From Lachnoanaerobaculum sanguinis (lineage in GTDB: Bacteria > Bacillota > Clostridia > Lachnospirales > Lachnospiraceae): a stretch of DNA of 64,000 nucleotides. Below are positions 9,410 through 18,249 of the stretch, one piece after another (within the stretch, counting starts at the first letter, position 1; every line of letters begins with the position of its first letter). The notes beneath the pieces were generated by a model, which worked only from the letters and a program-made list of their open reading frames with translations, had not been told where the DNA came from and made no database searches. The position numbers and the translations under genes are program-made. The DNA lies in NCBI RefSeq assembly GCF_033242365.1, contig NZ_BTHK01000005.1, positions 106,135-170,134 on the forward strand, written 5' to 3'.

Positions 9410-9445
9410 AGACGCCGACAGATATATGCCGGCGTTTTCTTTTTC
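9410..9445 (+). terminator. Terminator between binding protein and permease
   Basis: ACGCCG (9412-9417) pairs with CGGCGT (9430-9435), followed by TTTCTTTTTC. It may reduce, rather than end, expression of the downstream permease and ATPase, a common way to keep the binding protein in excess. Confidence 0.75.
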
Positions 9446-9559
9446 TTATAGATATAAGACTTTTATTTTGCAATTCTGCAAAGCTTTAAGAAATAACTTA
9501 TGGTAGGATTGTAAAATAAAGGATATAATAGTAAGATATTTACACTGATTGGAGATTTT

Positions 9560-10210
9560 ATGAATATTCTTGATATTGCATTAAAGCTTGTACCCGGAAT
9601 GTTGGTCAGTATACAGATATTTTTTATCACACTGTTACTTTCACTTCCGCTGGGATTGTTGGTTGCCTTCGGCAGATTGAGTAAAATAAAGTTTATTTCA
9701 TATCTGTGCAAGGTATATATTTCAATAATGCGCGGTACACCGCTTATGTTACAGCTGATGGTTGTATACTTCGGACCATATTATATTTTCGGAGTATCAA
9801 CTTCAGGAAATTACAGGATAGTTGCCACCATAATCGGTTTTGTGGTAAATTATGCGGCATATTTTGCAGAGATATACAGAAGCGGAATTCAGTCCATGCC
9901 AAGCGGACAGTACGAAGCCGCAAAGATATTGGGATACAGTAAATCTCAGACTTTCTTTGTTATAATACTGCCACAGGTAATAAAGAGAATTTTACCGTCT
10001 ATAACAAATGAGGTAATAACTTTGGTAAAGGATACATCTTTGGCCTTTACAATAAGTGTGGCGGAGATGTTTACAATGGCAAAGGCACTCGCAAGCAGTA
10101 CAACAAGTATGTTACCCTTTGTGTGCGCCGCATTGTTCTATTATATATTTAATTTAATAGTAGCGTTTGTAATGGAAGCAATAGAGAAGAAATTAGAATA
10201 TTACAAGTAG
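9560..10210 (+). CDS. Polar amino-acid ABC transporter, permease
   Basis: This 216-residue permease of the HisM/GlnP type has five predicted membrane helices. The EAA loop that docks on the ATPase is seen as QYEAAKILGYSKSQTFFVIILPQ at about 113-135. The N-terminal segment SIQIFFITLLLSLPLGLLVAF and the RGTPLMLQL motif are typical of the family. The ATG follows GGAGATTTT. The stop touches the ATPase gene, making a permease-ATPase unit. The typical complex is two permeases and two ATPases. Confidence 0.94.
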   Translation: MNILDIALKLVPGMLVSIQIFFITLLLSLPLGLLVAFGRLSKIKFISYLCKVYISIMRGTPLMLQLMVVYFGPYYIFGVSTSGNYRIVATIIGFVVNYAAYFAEIYRSGIQSMPSGQYEAAKILGYSKSQTFFVIILPQVIKRILPSITNEVITLVKDTSLAFTISVAEMFTMAKALASSTTSMLPFVCAALFYYIFNLIVAFVMEAIEKKLEYYK

Positions 10211-10216
10211 GTGATT

Positions 10217-10972
10217 ATGTCATTATTAAGTATGAAATCAGTAAAGAAATCCTTTGGCGGTGTGGAAATTTTAAAGGATATATCACTGGAAGTAAAAGAA
10301 GGTGAAATTTTGAGTATTATAGGTCCGTCAGGTTCAGGCAAATCCACACTTTTGCGCTGTGCTACATTATTGGAAGAAATGGATGACGGAGAACTTAGCT
10401 ATAACGGAAACTCGGTTTGTAAAAGTGTAGGCGGTAAGGCGGTTTATGAGAGCCAGAGTAAATTGAAAGAAATTTCTGAATGCTTCGGCCTTGTATTCCA
10501 AAACTTCAATCTCTTCCCACATATGAATGTATTGCAAAATATCTGTGATGCACCGATAAGAGTACAAAAAAGGGATAAGGAAGAAGTGAAAGAAGAAGCC
10601 TTTTCTCTGCTAAAGAAGATGGGGCTTGAGGACAGAGCCGAAGCATATCCTTATCAGCTTTCAGGCGGTCAGTCTCAAAGAGTCGCTATTGCCAGAGCAC
10701 TGGCGCTAAATCCGAAGATACTTTTCTTTGATGAGCCGACATCCGCACTCGATCCGGAGCTTACGGGAGAAGTTCTCAGAGTAATAAAATCTTTGTCCGA
10801 TTTAAAAATTGCCATGGTCATTGTTACACATGAGATGGCGTTTGCTAAAGAAATATCCGACAAGGTAATATTTATGTCTGACGGAGTGATAGTTGAGTCG
10901 GGAACTCCTGAGGAAGTCTTTGCATCAACTAATGAAAGAATGAAGAACTTTATAGGTGCATTAAGCAAATAA
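10217..10972 (+). CDS. Polar amino-acid ABC transporter, ATP-binding protein
   Basis: This GlnQ/HisP-type ATPase has 251 residues. Walker A GPSGSGKS is at 36-43, the signature is LSGGQSQRVAIARAL, Walker B is ILFFDEPTSALDP and the switch is VTHEM. I chose the ATG at 10217; a GTG directly after the permease stop (10211) would add two residues, and AGTAGGTG is close to both. It drives uptake through the preceding permease. Confidence 0.95.
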   Translation: MSLLSMKSVKKSFGGVEILKDISLEVKEGEILSIIGPSGSGKSTLLRCATLLEEMDDGELSYNGNSVCKSVGGKAVYESQSKLKEISECFGLVFQNFNLFPHMNVLQNICDAPIRVQKRDKEEVKEEAFSLLKKMGLEDRAEAYPYQLSGGQSQRVAIARALALNPKILFFDEPTSALDPELTGEVLRVIKSLSDLKIAMVIVTHEMAFAKEISDKVIFMSDGVIVESGTPEEVFASTNERMKNFIGALSK

Positions 10973-10989
10973 ACAAAAAGGTGGATAAT

Positions 10990-12192
10990 ATGAAATACAT
11001 AGTTATACTTGGAGACGGAATGGCGGATAAAGATATTCCTGAACTTGGCAATAAGACAATACTTGATGTGGCTAAAAAGCCAAATATTGACTCTCTTAAG
11101 GGCGTGCTCGGTATGGCAAGAACAGTGCCGAAGGAGCTAAAGCCGGGAAGTGATGTGGCAAACCTTGCAGTAATGGGATATGATCCTCTTAAGTGCTATA
11201 CGGGTAGATCACCACTTGAAGCTGTAAGTATAGGTATAAATATGAAAGCAACAGATGTTGCAATAAGATGTAATCTGGTTACTCTATCAGATGAGGAGGA
11301 TCCGAAAAAAAGAACAATGCTTGACTATTCTGCCGGTGAGATATCCACTGAGGAGGCAAGAGAGCTTATTGAAACAGTGGAAAAAGAGCTTGGAGATGAG
11401 GAATTCAAGTTTTATCCCGGAATATCATACAGACATTGTTTGATATGGGACAACGGAAAGACCGGACTTGATCTTACACCTCCTCATGATATATCTGACA
11501 GAGTAATAGGTGAATACTTACCGAAAAATGATAAGATTTTATCTCTTATGGAAAGAAGCTATAATATCTTAAAGGATCATCCTGTGAATTTAAAGAGAAA
11601 GGCGGAGGGAAAAAATCCTGCAAACTCCATATGGCTTTGGGGAGAAGGTACCAAACCTAATGTAGAAAACTTTGAAAAGAAAAACGGACTTAGGGGTGCG
11701 GTTATCTCAGCTGTGGATCTTATAAAAGGTATCGGCATTAGCGCAGGAATGGAGAGCATCGATGTGGAAGGTGCTACAGGTACTGTGGACACAAATTATG
11801 AGGGTAAGCTTGCAGCTGCAAAAAAGACTTTGCTTGAGGACGGAAATGATTTCTTATATATTCATCTGGAAGGACCGGATGAGTGCGGACATCATGGAGA
11901 TACTGAAGGTAAGATATCAGCGGTGGAGCGAATCGATGAAAGAGTTGTAGGACCTCTTTGTGAGGCACTTAGAGAAGCAAACGAAGACTTTGCAATGCTT
12001 ATAATGCCGGATCATCCGACACCTATCGAGACCAAGACTCATTCTTCAGACCCTGTTCCTTTTAAGATATACAGATCAAATAATGAAACGGATGTTGCAA
12101 TAACTTATACGGAAAAGAATGCAAAAGAATCCGGAATATTTATAGAGGAAGGATATACACTTTTAGAGAAGTTTATCAATAATAAATTATAA
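10990..12192 (+). CDS. apgM: Cofactor-independent phosphoglycerate mutase, archaeal type
   Basis: This 400-residue enzyme of the alkaline-phosphatase superfamily interconverts 2- and 3-phosphoglycerate in glycolysis. The start YIVILGDGMADKDIPEL places the metal-binding Asp in GDGMAD. The downstream EGPDECGHHGD and PDHPTPIETKTHSSDPVP carry the other metal ligands. Length and motifs fit the ApgM family rather than the 510-residue GpmI. AAGGTGG sits 5 nt before the ATG at 10990. It follows the ABC ATPase by 17 nt and may be co-transcribed. Confidence 0.93.
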   Translation: MKYIVILGDGMADKDIPELGNKTILDVAKKPNIDSLKGVLGMARTVPKELKPGSDVANLAVMGYDPLKCYTGRSPLEAVSIGINMKATDVAIRCNLVTLSDEEDPKKRTMLDYSAGEISTEEARELIETVEKELGDEEFKFYPGISYRHCLIWDNGKTGLDLTPPHDISDRVIGEYLPKNDKILSLMERSYNILKDHPVNLKRKAEGKNPANSIWLWGEGTKPNVENFEKKNGLRGAVISAVDLIKGIGISAGMESIDVEGATGTVDTNYEGKLAAAKKTLLEDGNDFLYIHLEGPDECGHHGDTEGKISAVERIDERVVGPLCEALREANEDFAMLIMPDHPTPIETKTHSSDPVPFKIYRSNNETDVAITYTEKNAKESGIFIEEGYTLLEKFINNKL

Positions 12193-12198
12193 GATATG

Positions 12199-12224
12199 GA
12201 GTCGCTTACCGGCGGCTCTTTTAT
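12199..12224 (+). terminator. Terminator after apgM
   Basis: GAGTCGC pairs with GCGGCTC (one G-U pair) around a 6-nt loop, followed by TTTTATTTTA. It begins 7 nt after the apgM stop and isolates the next gene. Confidence 0.85.
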
Positions 12225-12229
12225 TTTAC

Positions 12230-12258
12230 TTGATATATGGTTTTTAATACTATATACT
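12230..12258 (+). promoter_or_regulatory. Promoter placing transcription start at the DUF1836 ATG
   Basis: TTGATA (12230-12235) and TATACT (12253-12258) are spaced exactly 17 nt. Transcription should begin about 7 nt downstream, at or next to the ATG at 12265. No Shine-Dalgarno sequence is present. Confidence 0.6.
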
Positions 12259-12264
12259 GATGTT

Positions 12265-12837
12265 ATGAAAACCAATAAAGAAATTATCAATGATATGATA
12301 AAGCATTTTGAGGGCTTGGATATTGTAAAATCGGAAGATATACCGGATATTTCTTTGTATATGGATCAGATGACAAGTTTTATTGACGAGGAGCTTGAAA
12401 GTTTCAAACGAGAGGAGGATGATAAGCTTCTTACAAAAACCATGATCAATAATTATACGAAGAACAAGCTTTTGCCGCCTTCCGATAAGAAAAAATATAC
12501 CAAGAATCATGTGATGCTTCTTATACTTATATATTTTTACAAGAATGTACTCTCCTTTGCGGATATTAAAAGGCTCTGTGATTTGAGTATATATAACAGC
12601 TTTGATAAGGGAGATGAGTCTTTGTCGAAGCTGTATGATATTCTGGTTCACATAGAGGATGACAAAAAAAACGAGATTGTAGATGATTTGAAAAAAAGAC
12701 TTGAGTATGCAAAGAATAAAGTGGATGCCTTTGACAAAAAAGATGAAAACGTTGAGTTATTTACTTTTTTATCAGATATTGTAATGGAAGTATATTTTAA
12801 GCAACATTTAATTGAATATATTCTGAATAAAATTTGA
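12265..12837 (+). CDS. DUF1836 family protein
   Basis: This 190-residue protein matches DUF1836, a Firmicutes family of unknown function often annotated near regulators. The conserved core is the central KLLPPSDKKKYTKNHVMLLILIY region at about 75-100, which looks like a MerR-like helix-turn-helix (order of helices YTKNHVMLLILI, then FADIKRLC). The C-terminal half is charged and helical. I set the start at 12265 because the upstream frame from 12196 runs through the apgM terminator. A promoter ends 6 nt before this ATG and no ribosome site exists, so the mRNA may be leaderless. Confidence 0.8.
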   Translation: MKTNKEIINDMIKHFEGLDIVKSEDIPDISLYMDQMTSFIDEELESFKREEDDKLLTKTMINNYTKNKLLPPSDKKKYTKNHVMLLILIYFYKNVLSFADIKRLCDLSIYNSFDKGDESLSKLYDILVHIEDDKKNEIVDDLKKRLEYAKNKVDAFDKKDENVELFTFLSDIVMEVYFKQHLIEYILNKI

Positions 12838-12915
12838 GCCGAAAGATATGAATAAGTAAGAAAATTTTAACTGTACATATACACTCAAATTACATATACT
12901 TATAGTATAAATATA

Positions 12916-12940
12916 TTTGTATCATATGATATGATACAAA
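12916..12940 (+). promoter_or_regulatory. 25-bp perfect palindrome upstream of the secreted repeat protein
   Basis: Two 12-bp arms (TTTGTATCATAT and ATATGATACAAA) flank a central G. The palindrome lies just downstream of an AT-rich -10-like stretch (TATAGT, 12901-12906) and about 8 nt before the ribosome site AAGGAGG. It could be an operator or a 5' UTR hairpin. Confidence 0.6.
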
Positions 12941-12958
12941 AAATATAAGGAGGAATAT

Positions 12959-14155
12959 ATGAGGTTAGCTAAAAAAATAGCTGTTTTCGGAACTATTTTA
13001 TTATGTTCACTTTTATCAAAACCTGCTTATGCTGCAAATAAAACTATTAGCTCAGTCACGATAAAAGTAAATTCGGATTTGAGTATAGGAGATCGTACAG
13101 ATAATCTAAGTATAAACTACGGAAGTAGCTCAGGCGGAGATATAAATGTATATACCACATCCGACAGATTCAATATAGCGGATGCCGAGATTACAAGCGG
13201 AAGAAGCAGTCTGAACATAGGTGATGAAGTAAAGATGAAAATAACTTTGGAAGCAAACAGCGACTATTCATTTAAGGGAACATATTCATCTTCAAACATA
13301 TCTGTGAACGGTGGAAAGTTTCTTTCTTCATCCAAGAAAAACGGTGATTTGGTAGTAAATATCAAGTTAAATCCGTTAAAGGGAACTTATGAAGCCCCTG
13401 AGGATGTAGAGTGGAAGGACAGCGGTATAGGTATTGCCAAGTGGGATGAACCATCTGAGACTTCAGGATACTATGAACTTATACTGTTGCGTGGAAGTAC
13501 ACAGGTCACAAGAGTTGAAAACTACAAGGGCAGCAATTATAACTTTAGAAATGATATGACTCAAAAGGGTACATATAAGTTCAGAATCAGAACGGTTTCA
13601 CATGGAGATAAGGACTATGGAAGACATTCGGAGTGGATTACTTCAGATGAATTCTATCTGGATGCTTCAAATGTCTCAACAGGAAATAATAATGTAACAA
13701 CTCAGGTTGGAAACGGCATAGGCTGGAATAAATCGGGAGATACATGGTATTTCAGATTCCCTGACGGAAGTCTTAAGACAAGCGGATGGGAATATATAGC
13801 AGATAAATGGTATCTTTTTGATGATGCCGGCAGAATGCTTACAGGTTGGCAGAAGGTCGAAGGAGAGTATTACTATATGAATTCCTACGGATATATGACA
13901 ACCGGTTGGCAGCAGTCAAACGGTAAGTGGTATTACATGAATGCTGAGGTTCCAAGAGGTAAGATGCTAAGCAATACATGGCTTCACAGCAGTGACGGAA
14001 AGTATTACTACCTTGACAGCAACGGTGCTATGTGTGAGGGATGGACACAGATCAGCGGAAACTGGTACTATTTCTATCCGGGCTCGGGATATATGGCTAC
14101 AAATACAACAGTTGATTCATTCAGACTCGGCGCAAACGGTGCATGGGTAAGATAA
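12959..14155 (+). CDS. Secreted protein with C-terminal cell-wall-binding (choline-binding-like) repeats
   Basis: This 398-residue exported protein has a signal peptide (basic RLAKK, hydrophobic core, probable cleavage after AYA at residue 25). Residues 30-160 form a beta-rich region of unknown type. Residues 145-245 resemble a fibronectin-III-like domain. From about 255 there are five to six aromatic repeats of the CW_binding_1 type (GWQKVEGEYYYMNSYGYMTTG and relatives), which in other bacteria bind choline or cell-wall polymers. No catalytic domain is recognised. AAGGAGG lies 5 nt before the ATG. It is monocistronic, ending at a bidirectional terminator. Confidence 0.85.
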   Translation: MRLAKKIAVFGTILLCSLLSKPAYAANKTISSVTIKVNSDLSIGDRTDNLSINYGSSSGGDINVYTTSDRFNIADAEITSGRSSLNIGDEVKMKITLEANSDYSFKGTYSSSNISVNGGKFLSSSKKNGDLVVNIKLNPLKGTYEAPEDVEWKDSGIGIAKWDEPSETSGYYELILLRGSTQVTRVENYKGSNYNFRNDMTQKGTYKFRIRTVSHGDKDYGRHSEWITSDEFYLDASNVSTGNNNVTTQVGNGIGWNKSGDTWYFRFPDGSLKTSGWEYIADKWYLFDDAGRMLTGWQKVEGEYYYMNSYGYMTTGWQQSNGKWYYMNAEVPRGKMLSNTWLHSSDGKYYYLDSNGAMCEGWTQISGNWYYFYPGSGYMATNTTVDSFRLGANGAWVR

Positions 14156-14165
14156 GTATAAAAAG

Positions 14166-14190
14166 AGGAAGGGGATTACCCTTCCTTTTA
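14166..14190. terminator. Bidirectional terminator
   Basis: AGGAAGGG (14166-14173) pairs with CCCTTCCT (14179-14186) and is flanked by A and T runs. It lies between the convergent secreted repeat protein and proA. Confidence 0.88.
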
Positions 14191-15462
14191 TAATTCTCTA
14201 AAATGAAATTCTTTATTTCCGTTTGCATAGTCTGCAACGATATCGCCGTTTCCATAGAGCTTGTATTTGTAAGTACAAAGACCTTCAAGTCCTACAGGAC
14301 CTCTGGCATGAAGCTTTCCGGTACTGATACCCACCTCGGCTCCGAAACCGTATCTGAATCCGTCGGCAAATCTTGTGGAACAGTTCTTATATACATTTGC
14401 GGAATCAACTCTGCTCATAAAATAATCTGCATTGGCATCTATATTTGTAAGTATGGCATCTGTATGATGTGAGCCGTATGTATTTATATGAACAATTGCT
14501 TCATCAATGCTTTTTACAGGTTTTACATTGATAGTCTTTTCAAGATATTCCGTATGGAAAGACTCATCATTTGCAAGATTTGCATTATCAAAATATGACA
14601 AAACATCCTTGTCGGCATATACCTTAATGTCTGCCGCCACAAATGCTTTATTAAGTTCCGGTAAAATCTTTGAAACCGCTCTTTCATGAACCAACAAAGT
14701 CTCTGTAGTATTACATGCGGAAGGGTACTGAGTCTTTGCATCTATCAAAATCCTTACAGACTTTTCGAGATCAAAGTCCTCATCCACATATGTATGACAT
14801 ACACCGTCGGCATGTCCCATAACAGGAATATTTGTATTGTCCATAATATATTTTACAAAAGAGTTTGAACCTCTGGGTATAAGTAAGTCCACATATTCAC
14901 TGCAGCCAAGTAACTCGCCAACATCACTTCTGGCTTCAAGCTGTATAAGTATATTTTCAGGCAATCCGGCTTCTAAAACGGCTTCTTTTATACTTTCAAA
15001 AAGTGCTCTGTTTGTAAGCTTTGCTTCACTGCCGCCTTTAAGTATGGCTGCATTTCCGCTCTTTATACATAAAGAAGCAATCTGAACAAGGGCATCAGGT
15101 CTTGCCTCAAAGATAACTCCTATAACACCTATCGGAGTTGTGGTTCTGGTAAGTGTAAGTCCTGCATCAAGCTCTCTTTTTAATGTAATCTTTCCTATAG
15201 GATCTTCCATCTTTATAAGATCATTGATACCTGCTATAACCGTATCCATCTTATGCTCGTCAAACAAAAGTCTTGAAAGTATGGAAGAGGATATATTTTC
15301 AGCCTTTGCATTTTCAATATCCTTTTGATTTTCCAAGAGAATATGTTCTCTGTTTTTGTTTAAATTTTTAATAATATTTTGAAGACAGTTATTTCTCATC
15401 TCATTGCTGCTTGCCATAAGAATAAAACTGTCCGCTTTCACCTTTTTTGCAATCTCTTTCAT
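14188..15462 (-). CDS. proA: Gamma-glutamyl phosphate reductase
   Basis: This 424-residue NADPH-dependent enzyme makes glutamate-5-semialdehyde in proline synthesis. It belongs to the aldehyde dehydrogenase superfamily. The catalytic Cys is in YPSACNTTETLL, and the cofactor/substrate region includes GVIGVIFEARPDALVQIASL and ILKGGSEA. Length matches the family (about 415). GGAGATTT precedes the ATG. The partner kinase proB is not in the window. Confidence 0.96.
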   Translation of the reverse strand: MKEIAKKVKADSFILMASSNEMRNNCLQNIIKNLNKNREHILLENQKDIENAKAENISSSILSRLLFDEHKMDTVIAGINDLIKMEDPIGKITLKRELDAGLTLTRTTTPIGVIGVIFEARPDALVQIASLCIKSGNAAILKGGSEAKLTNRALFESIKEAVLEAGLPENILIQLEARSDVGELLGCSEYVDLLIPRGSNSFVKYIMDNTNIPVMGHADGVCHTYVDEDFDLEKSVRILIDAKTQYPSACNTTETLLVHERAVSKILPELNKAFVAADIKVYADKDVLSYFDNANLANDESFHTEYLEKTINVKPVKSIDEAIVHINTYGSHHTDAILTNIDANADYFMSRVDSANVYKNCSTRFADGFRYGFGAEVGISTGKLHARGPVGLEGLCTYKYKLYGNGDIVADYANGNKEFHFREL

Positions 15463-15525
15463 AAATCTCCTTAAATGCTCAATCTATAATTAAGATATAT
15501 TAATTAATAAATAATTGCAAGCAAT

Positions 15526-15855
15526 TTATTTAAAAATAAATTGTATAAGAAACATATAAAGTATTGTTCCTGCAGAGATGGAAAGAATCATCTGTCTTTT
15601 CCAAAAATGTAATATTACAATAACCGCAATGCTTATGGCTTCAGGCAAAGCATGGAACTCATTAAATATTGATACATCTTTAAGAGAATATACCACTAAA
15701 AGTCCAAGTACCGCTGCCGGCAAAACCTTGCCCAGATACTTTATATATGAAGGAGTTTCTTTGTTTGCCGGAAAAACTATAAAGGGTAAAAATCTGGTTA
15801 TCATTGTGGCAAATGCTACGATTAATATTATTATAAGCTGTTGTATTTTACTCAT
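15526..15855 (-). CDS. azlD: Branched-chain amino-acid exporter small subunit, AzlD family
   Basis: This 109-residue membrane protein has about four hydrophobic helices and is the small partner of AzlC; AzlCD/YgaZH exports branched-chain amino acids. The core TMITRFLPFIVFP and ALPEAISIAVIV fit the AzlD family. The start ATG at 15855 overlaps the azlC end, a typical coupled pair; upstream codons in the same frame lie inside azlC. Confidence 0.9.
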   Translation of the reverse strand: MSKIQQLIIILIVAFATMITRFLPFIVFPANKETPSYIKYLGKVLPAAVLGLLVVYSLKDVSIFNEFHALPEAISIAVIVILHFWKRQMILSISAGTILYMFLIQFIFK

Positions 15856-16549
15856 GTTTTTCCAATCTCCCTCTAAGTAATGTAAGTACACTAAGTATTA
15901 TAATCATTGAAGGAATGATAAAGTTTGTACCTTTAAAAATTATCAGACATATAAACGAAATAAAAAGTCCGATTACAGAGGCGCTGTGATCCTTTTCTTT
16001 AAGCCAATTTTCAAGGAATATAACCACAAAGAGTGCAGTCATAACAAATTCTATTCCTTTGGTATCAAAGGGGATAAAGCTTCCGAATATTCCGCCTATA
16101 GTAGCACCTGCTACCCAATATATCTGGTTTAACATGGTTACAAAGAACATAAACAAGCCCCTGTCAATGTCTTTCGGAACATCTACCGTGGCATTAATTG
16201 AGAAGGACTCATCACACATGCCGTAAATTAAATAAAGTTTCTTCCATCCCGGAATATTATATTTTTCAAGCATTGAAAGACCGTAGAATAAATGTCTTGC
16301 ATTTATCATAAGTGTAAGGAAGAAGATGTTTACAGGATCAAAGCTCCCAAGCAACCATGAAACGGTAGCAAACTCCACAGAGCCTGCAAATATAATAAAA
16401 CTCATAAACATCGGATAGTAAAATTTAAAACCGGATTGATTCATATATATGCCATAGGCAATACCTAAGAATAAAAATCCGGCCAAAATAGGGATTGTAT
16501 TTGGAAATGCCGCAAAGAAAGCGGCCTTTATCTTATTTTTAGAAACCAT
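15848..16549 (-). CDS. azlC: Branched-chain amino-acid exporter large subunit, AzlC family
   Basis: This 233-residue integral membrane protein has about six to seven helices. The segment FPNTIPILAGFLFLGIAYGI near the N-terminus and the NARHLFYGLSMLEKY signature are AzlC hallmarks, as is the later DESFSI. It forms a two-gene operon with azlD, with overlapping stop and start. AGGAG precedes the ATG. Valine, leucine and isoleucine export is inferred from the family only. Confidence 0.93.
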   Translation of the reverse strand: MVSKNKIKAAFFAAFPNTIPILAGFLFLGIAYGIYMNQSGFKFYYPMFMSFIIFAGSVEFATVSWLLGSFDPVNIFFLTLMINARHLFYGLSMLEKYNIPGWKKLYLIYGMCDESFSINATVDVPKDIDRGLFMFFVTMLNQIYWVAGATIGGIFGSFIPFDTKGIEFVMTALFVVIFLENWLKEKDHSASVIGLFISFICLIIFKGTNFIIPSMIIILSVLTLLRGRLEKHE

Positions 16550-16610
16550 AAAAACTCCTTGTAAATTAAATCAAGATACAAGTTTACTACCCGAATATAA
16601 AAAAATCAAT

Positions 16611-16644
16611 AAAAAATGTATACCCGCATGATATGGGTATACAT
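16611..16644 (-). terminator. Terminator of the flavodiiron gene
   Basis: A 10-bp perfect stem (ATGTATACCC with GGGTATACAT, 9-nt loop) is followed on the minus strand by TTTTTT. It separates the flavodiiron gene from azlCD. Confidence 0.85.
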
Positions 16645-16655
16645 ATAAAAACATT

Positions 16656-17867
16656 TTATTTCTTCAAACACTCAACAATCTTGTCAGCCATTGCAACTAC
16701 ATCGGCGTATTGATCCTCTGTAAGGAGAGATTTGATGCTGATTGTTTCCTCGGCAATATTTACCTTCTTTAACTGACCTATAATCTCACGCATGCTCTTG
16801 CCTGCAGTAAGAGCCCATGAACCGTTCTCAACCACGAAAACATCTCTGTTCTGGAAGTTATGTGCAACAAGGTCCATAAGAAAGTTTTCCATAGGAGTGA
16901 AAAGTCCGCCATTGTAAGAAGAAGAAGCAAATACAAGTACCCTTGCTCTGAAAGCTTCTGAAAGGAGGTAAGATACATCAATTGATGAAATATCAAGAAC
17001 CTTTGTATTTCTGATACCTCTTTGTGCTACCAGAGTGGCAAGTAATGTTGAAAATTCTTCTGTATGTCCGTAAACGGAACCTGAGAAGATAACCACCTCA
17101 TCATCCTCAGGAGAATATGAACCCCAAGTCTGATACTTTTTGAAACATGCAAGTATATCTTCTTTTCTTCTATAAATAGGACCGTGAAGTGAACAGATAA
17201 GCTCTATATCCAAATCGGCAAGTTTCTTTAATATATTTAATACCTGTAATCCGAACTTTCCAACAATATTTGCATAATATCTTCTGGATTCGGGATACCA
17301 CTCGCATTCATAATTCAATTCATCTGCGAATATATTTCCTGAGAGTGCACCGAAGCAACCGAAAGCATCTGAAGAGAAAAGCGCTTTTGATTTCTCATCA
17401 TATACCATCATTACCTCAGGCCAGTGAACCATCGGAGCAAAATAAAATTTAAATGTATGCTTGCCTGTGCTCAATGTGTCGCCTTCTTTTACTTCCAAGA
17501 ATCTGTGGTCCAAAGAGAAGTCAAAGAACTGACCGATCATTGTCTTAATCTTTGCATTACCTACTATCATCATTTCAGGATGCATATTTAAAAGATCGCC
17601 CAAAGTAGCCGCATGGTCAGGCTCCATATGTGTTATTACTACGTAGTCAAGGGGTCTGTCACCAAGTGTTGCCTTTAAGTTCTCAAAGAATACTTCCTCT
17701 ACAGATCTGTCAACAGAGTCAAAGAGTACAGTTTTTTCATCCAATATAACATATGAGTTGTAAGACATTCCGTTCGGAATAGGATAGGCATTCTCAAAAA
17801 GTCTCTGCCTTCTGTCACTTCCACCTACATAATATAAATTGTCCTTAATACATTGTTCCTGATGCAT
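16656..17867 (-). CDS. Flavodiiron protein (A-type flavoprotein, FprA-like)
   Basis: This 403-residue cytoplasmic enzyme reduces oxygen to water or NO to N2O in anaerobes. The N-terminal MBL-fold diiron domain carries the family ligands HMEPDH (about 81-86), VHW, SSDAFG and LHGP. The C-terminal flavodoxin domain begins near 255 with VVIFSGSVYGHTEEF, the FMN phosphate loop. No rubredoxin extension is present, so it is a class A protein that needs a separate electron donor. The ATG has GGAGG upstream, and a minus-strand promoter lies about 85 nt upstream. Confidence 0.94.
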   Translation of the reverse strand: MHQEQCIKDNLYYVGGSDRRQRLFENAYPIPNGMSYNSYVILDEKTVLFDSVDRSVEEVFFENLKATLGDRPLDYVVITHMEPDHAATLGDLLNMHPEMMIVGNAKIKTMIGQFFDFSLDHRFLEVKEGDTLSTGKHTFKFYFAPMVHWPEVMMVYDEKSKALFSSDAFGCFGALSGNIFADELNYECEWYPESRRYYANIVGKFGLQVLNILKKLADLDIELICSLHGPIYRRKEDILACFKKYQTWGSYSPEDDEVVIFSGSVYGHTEEFSTLLATLVAQRGIRNTKVLDISSIDVSYLLSEAFRARVLVFASSSYNGGLFTPMENFLMDLVAHNFQNRDVFVVENGSWALTAGKSMREIIGQLKKVNIAEETISIKSLLTEDQYADVVAMADKIVECLKK

Positions 17868-17952
17868 AATTCCTCCATATACATTTGCATATATAAAGCA
17901 GCCGAAGCTACTATATCATTAAATAACTTATTCTTACTGTTTTACAACTAAT

Positions 17953-17980
17953 AGTATAATGCAAAAGTTTATATTTGCAA
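17953..17980 (-). promoter_or_regulatory. Promoter of the flavodiiron gene
   Basis: On the minus strand TTGCAA (17980-17975) and TATACT (17958-17953) are spaced 16 nt, about 85 nt upstream of the flavodiiron ATG. Confidence 0.45.
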
Positions 17981-18177
17981 GATTTTTATATAATACAATT
18001 TTTTAAAGTTTTATTTTGCTGTGAGTTTTGTGGATTTAATGACTGTAAAAACAAATTTTAACGAAAATGGGCGGAATATTGTATACAAGATTTTGTTAAA
18101 AATCACTATTATCATCTTTTTAGTAAGAAAATATCAAAAAATCAATGTAAAAGGTAAATAATTTTCTTTTTTATGCT

Positions 18178-18205
18178 TTGCTATATTATATGAATATGGT
18201 ATAAT
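18178..18205 (+). promoter_or_regulatory. Promoter of ppdK
   Basis: TTGCTA (18178-18183) and TATAAT (18200-18205) are spaced 16 nt, 44 nt before the ppdK ATG. The rest of the divergent gap (17981-18177) shows no gene; it holds a small palindrome TTGTATACAA near 18079-18088 that could be a regulator site. Confidence 0.5.
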
Positions 18206-18249
18206 GGTGAGCGGAAAATACAGGAAAATACATATGGAGGTTTTTACGT

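Noticed and set aside
12196..12264. N-terminal extension of the DUF1836 protein from ATG 12196
   Set aside because: It would translate the apgM terminator and promoter and gives a hydrophobic start not typical of the family.
15508..15530. AATTGCAAGCAATT as a terminator after azlD
   Set aside because: The loop would be only two bases and the stem is weak, so I do not call it.
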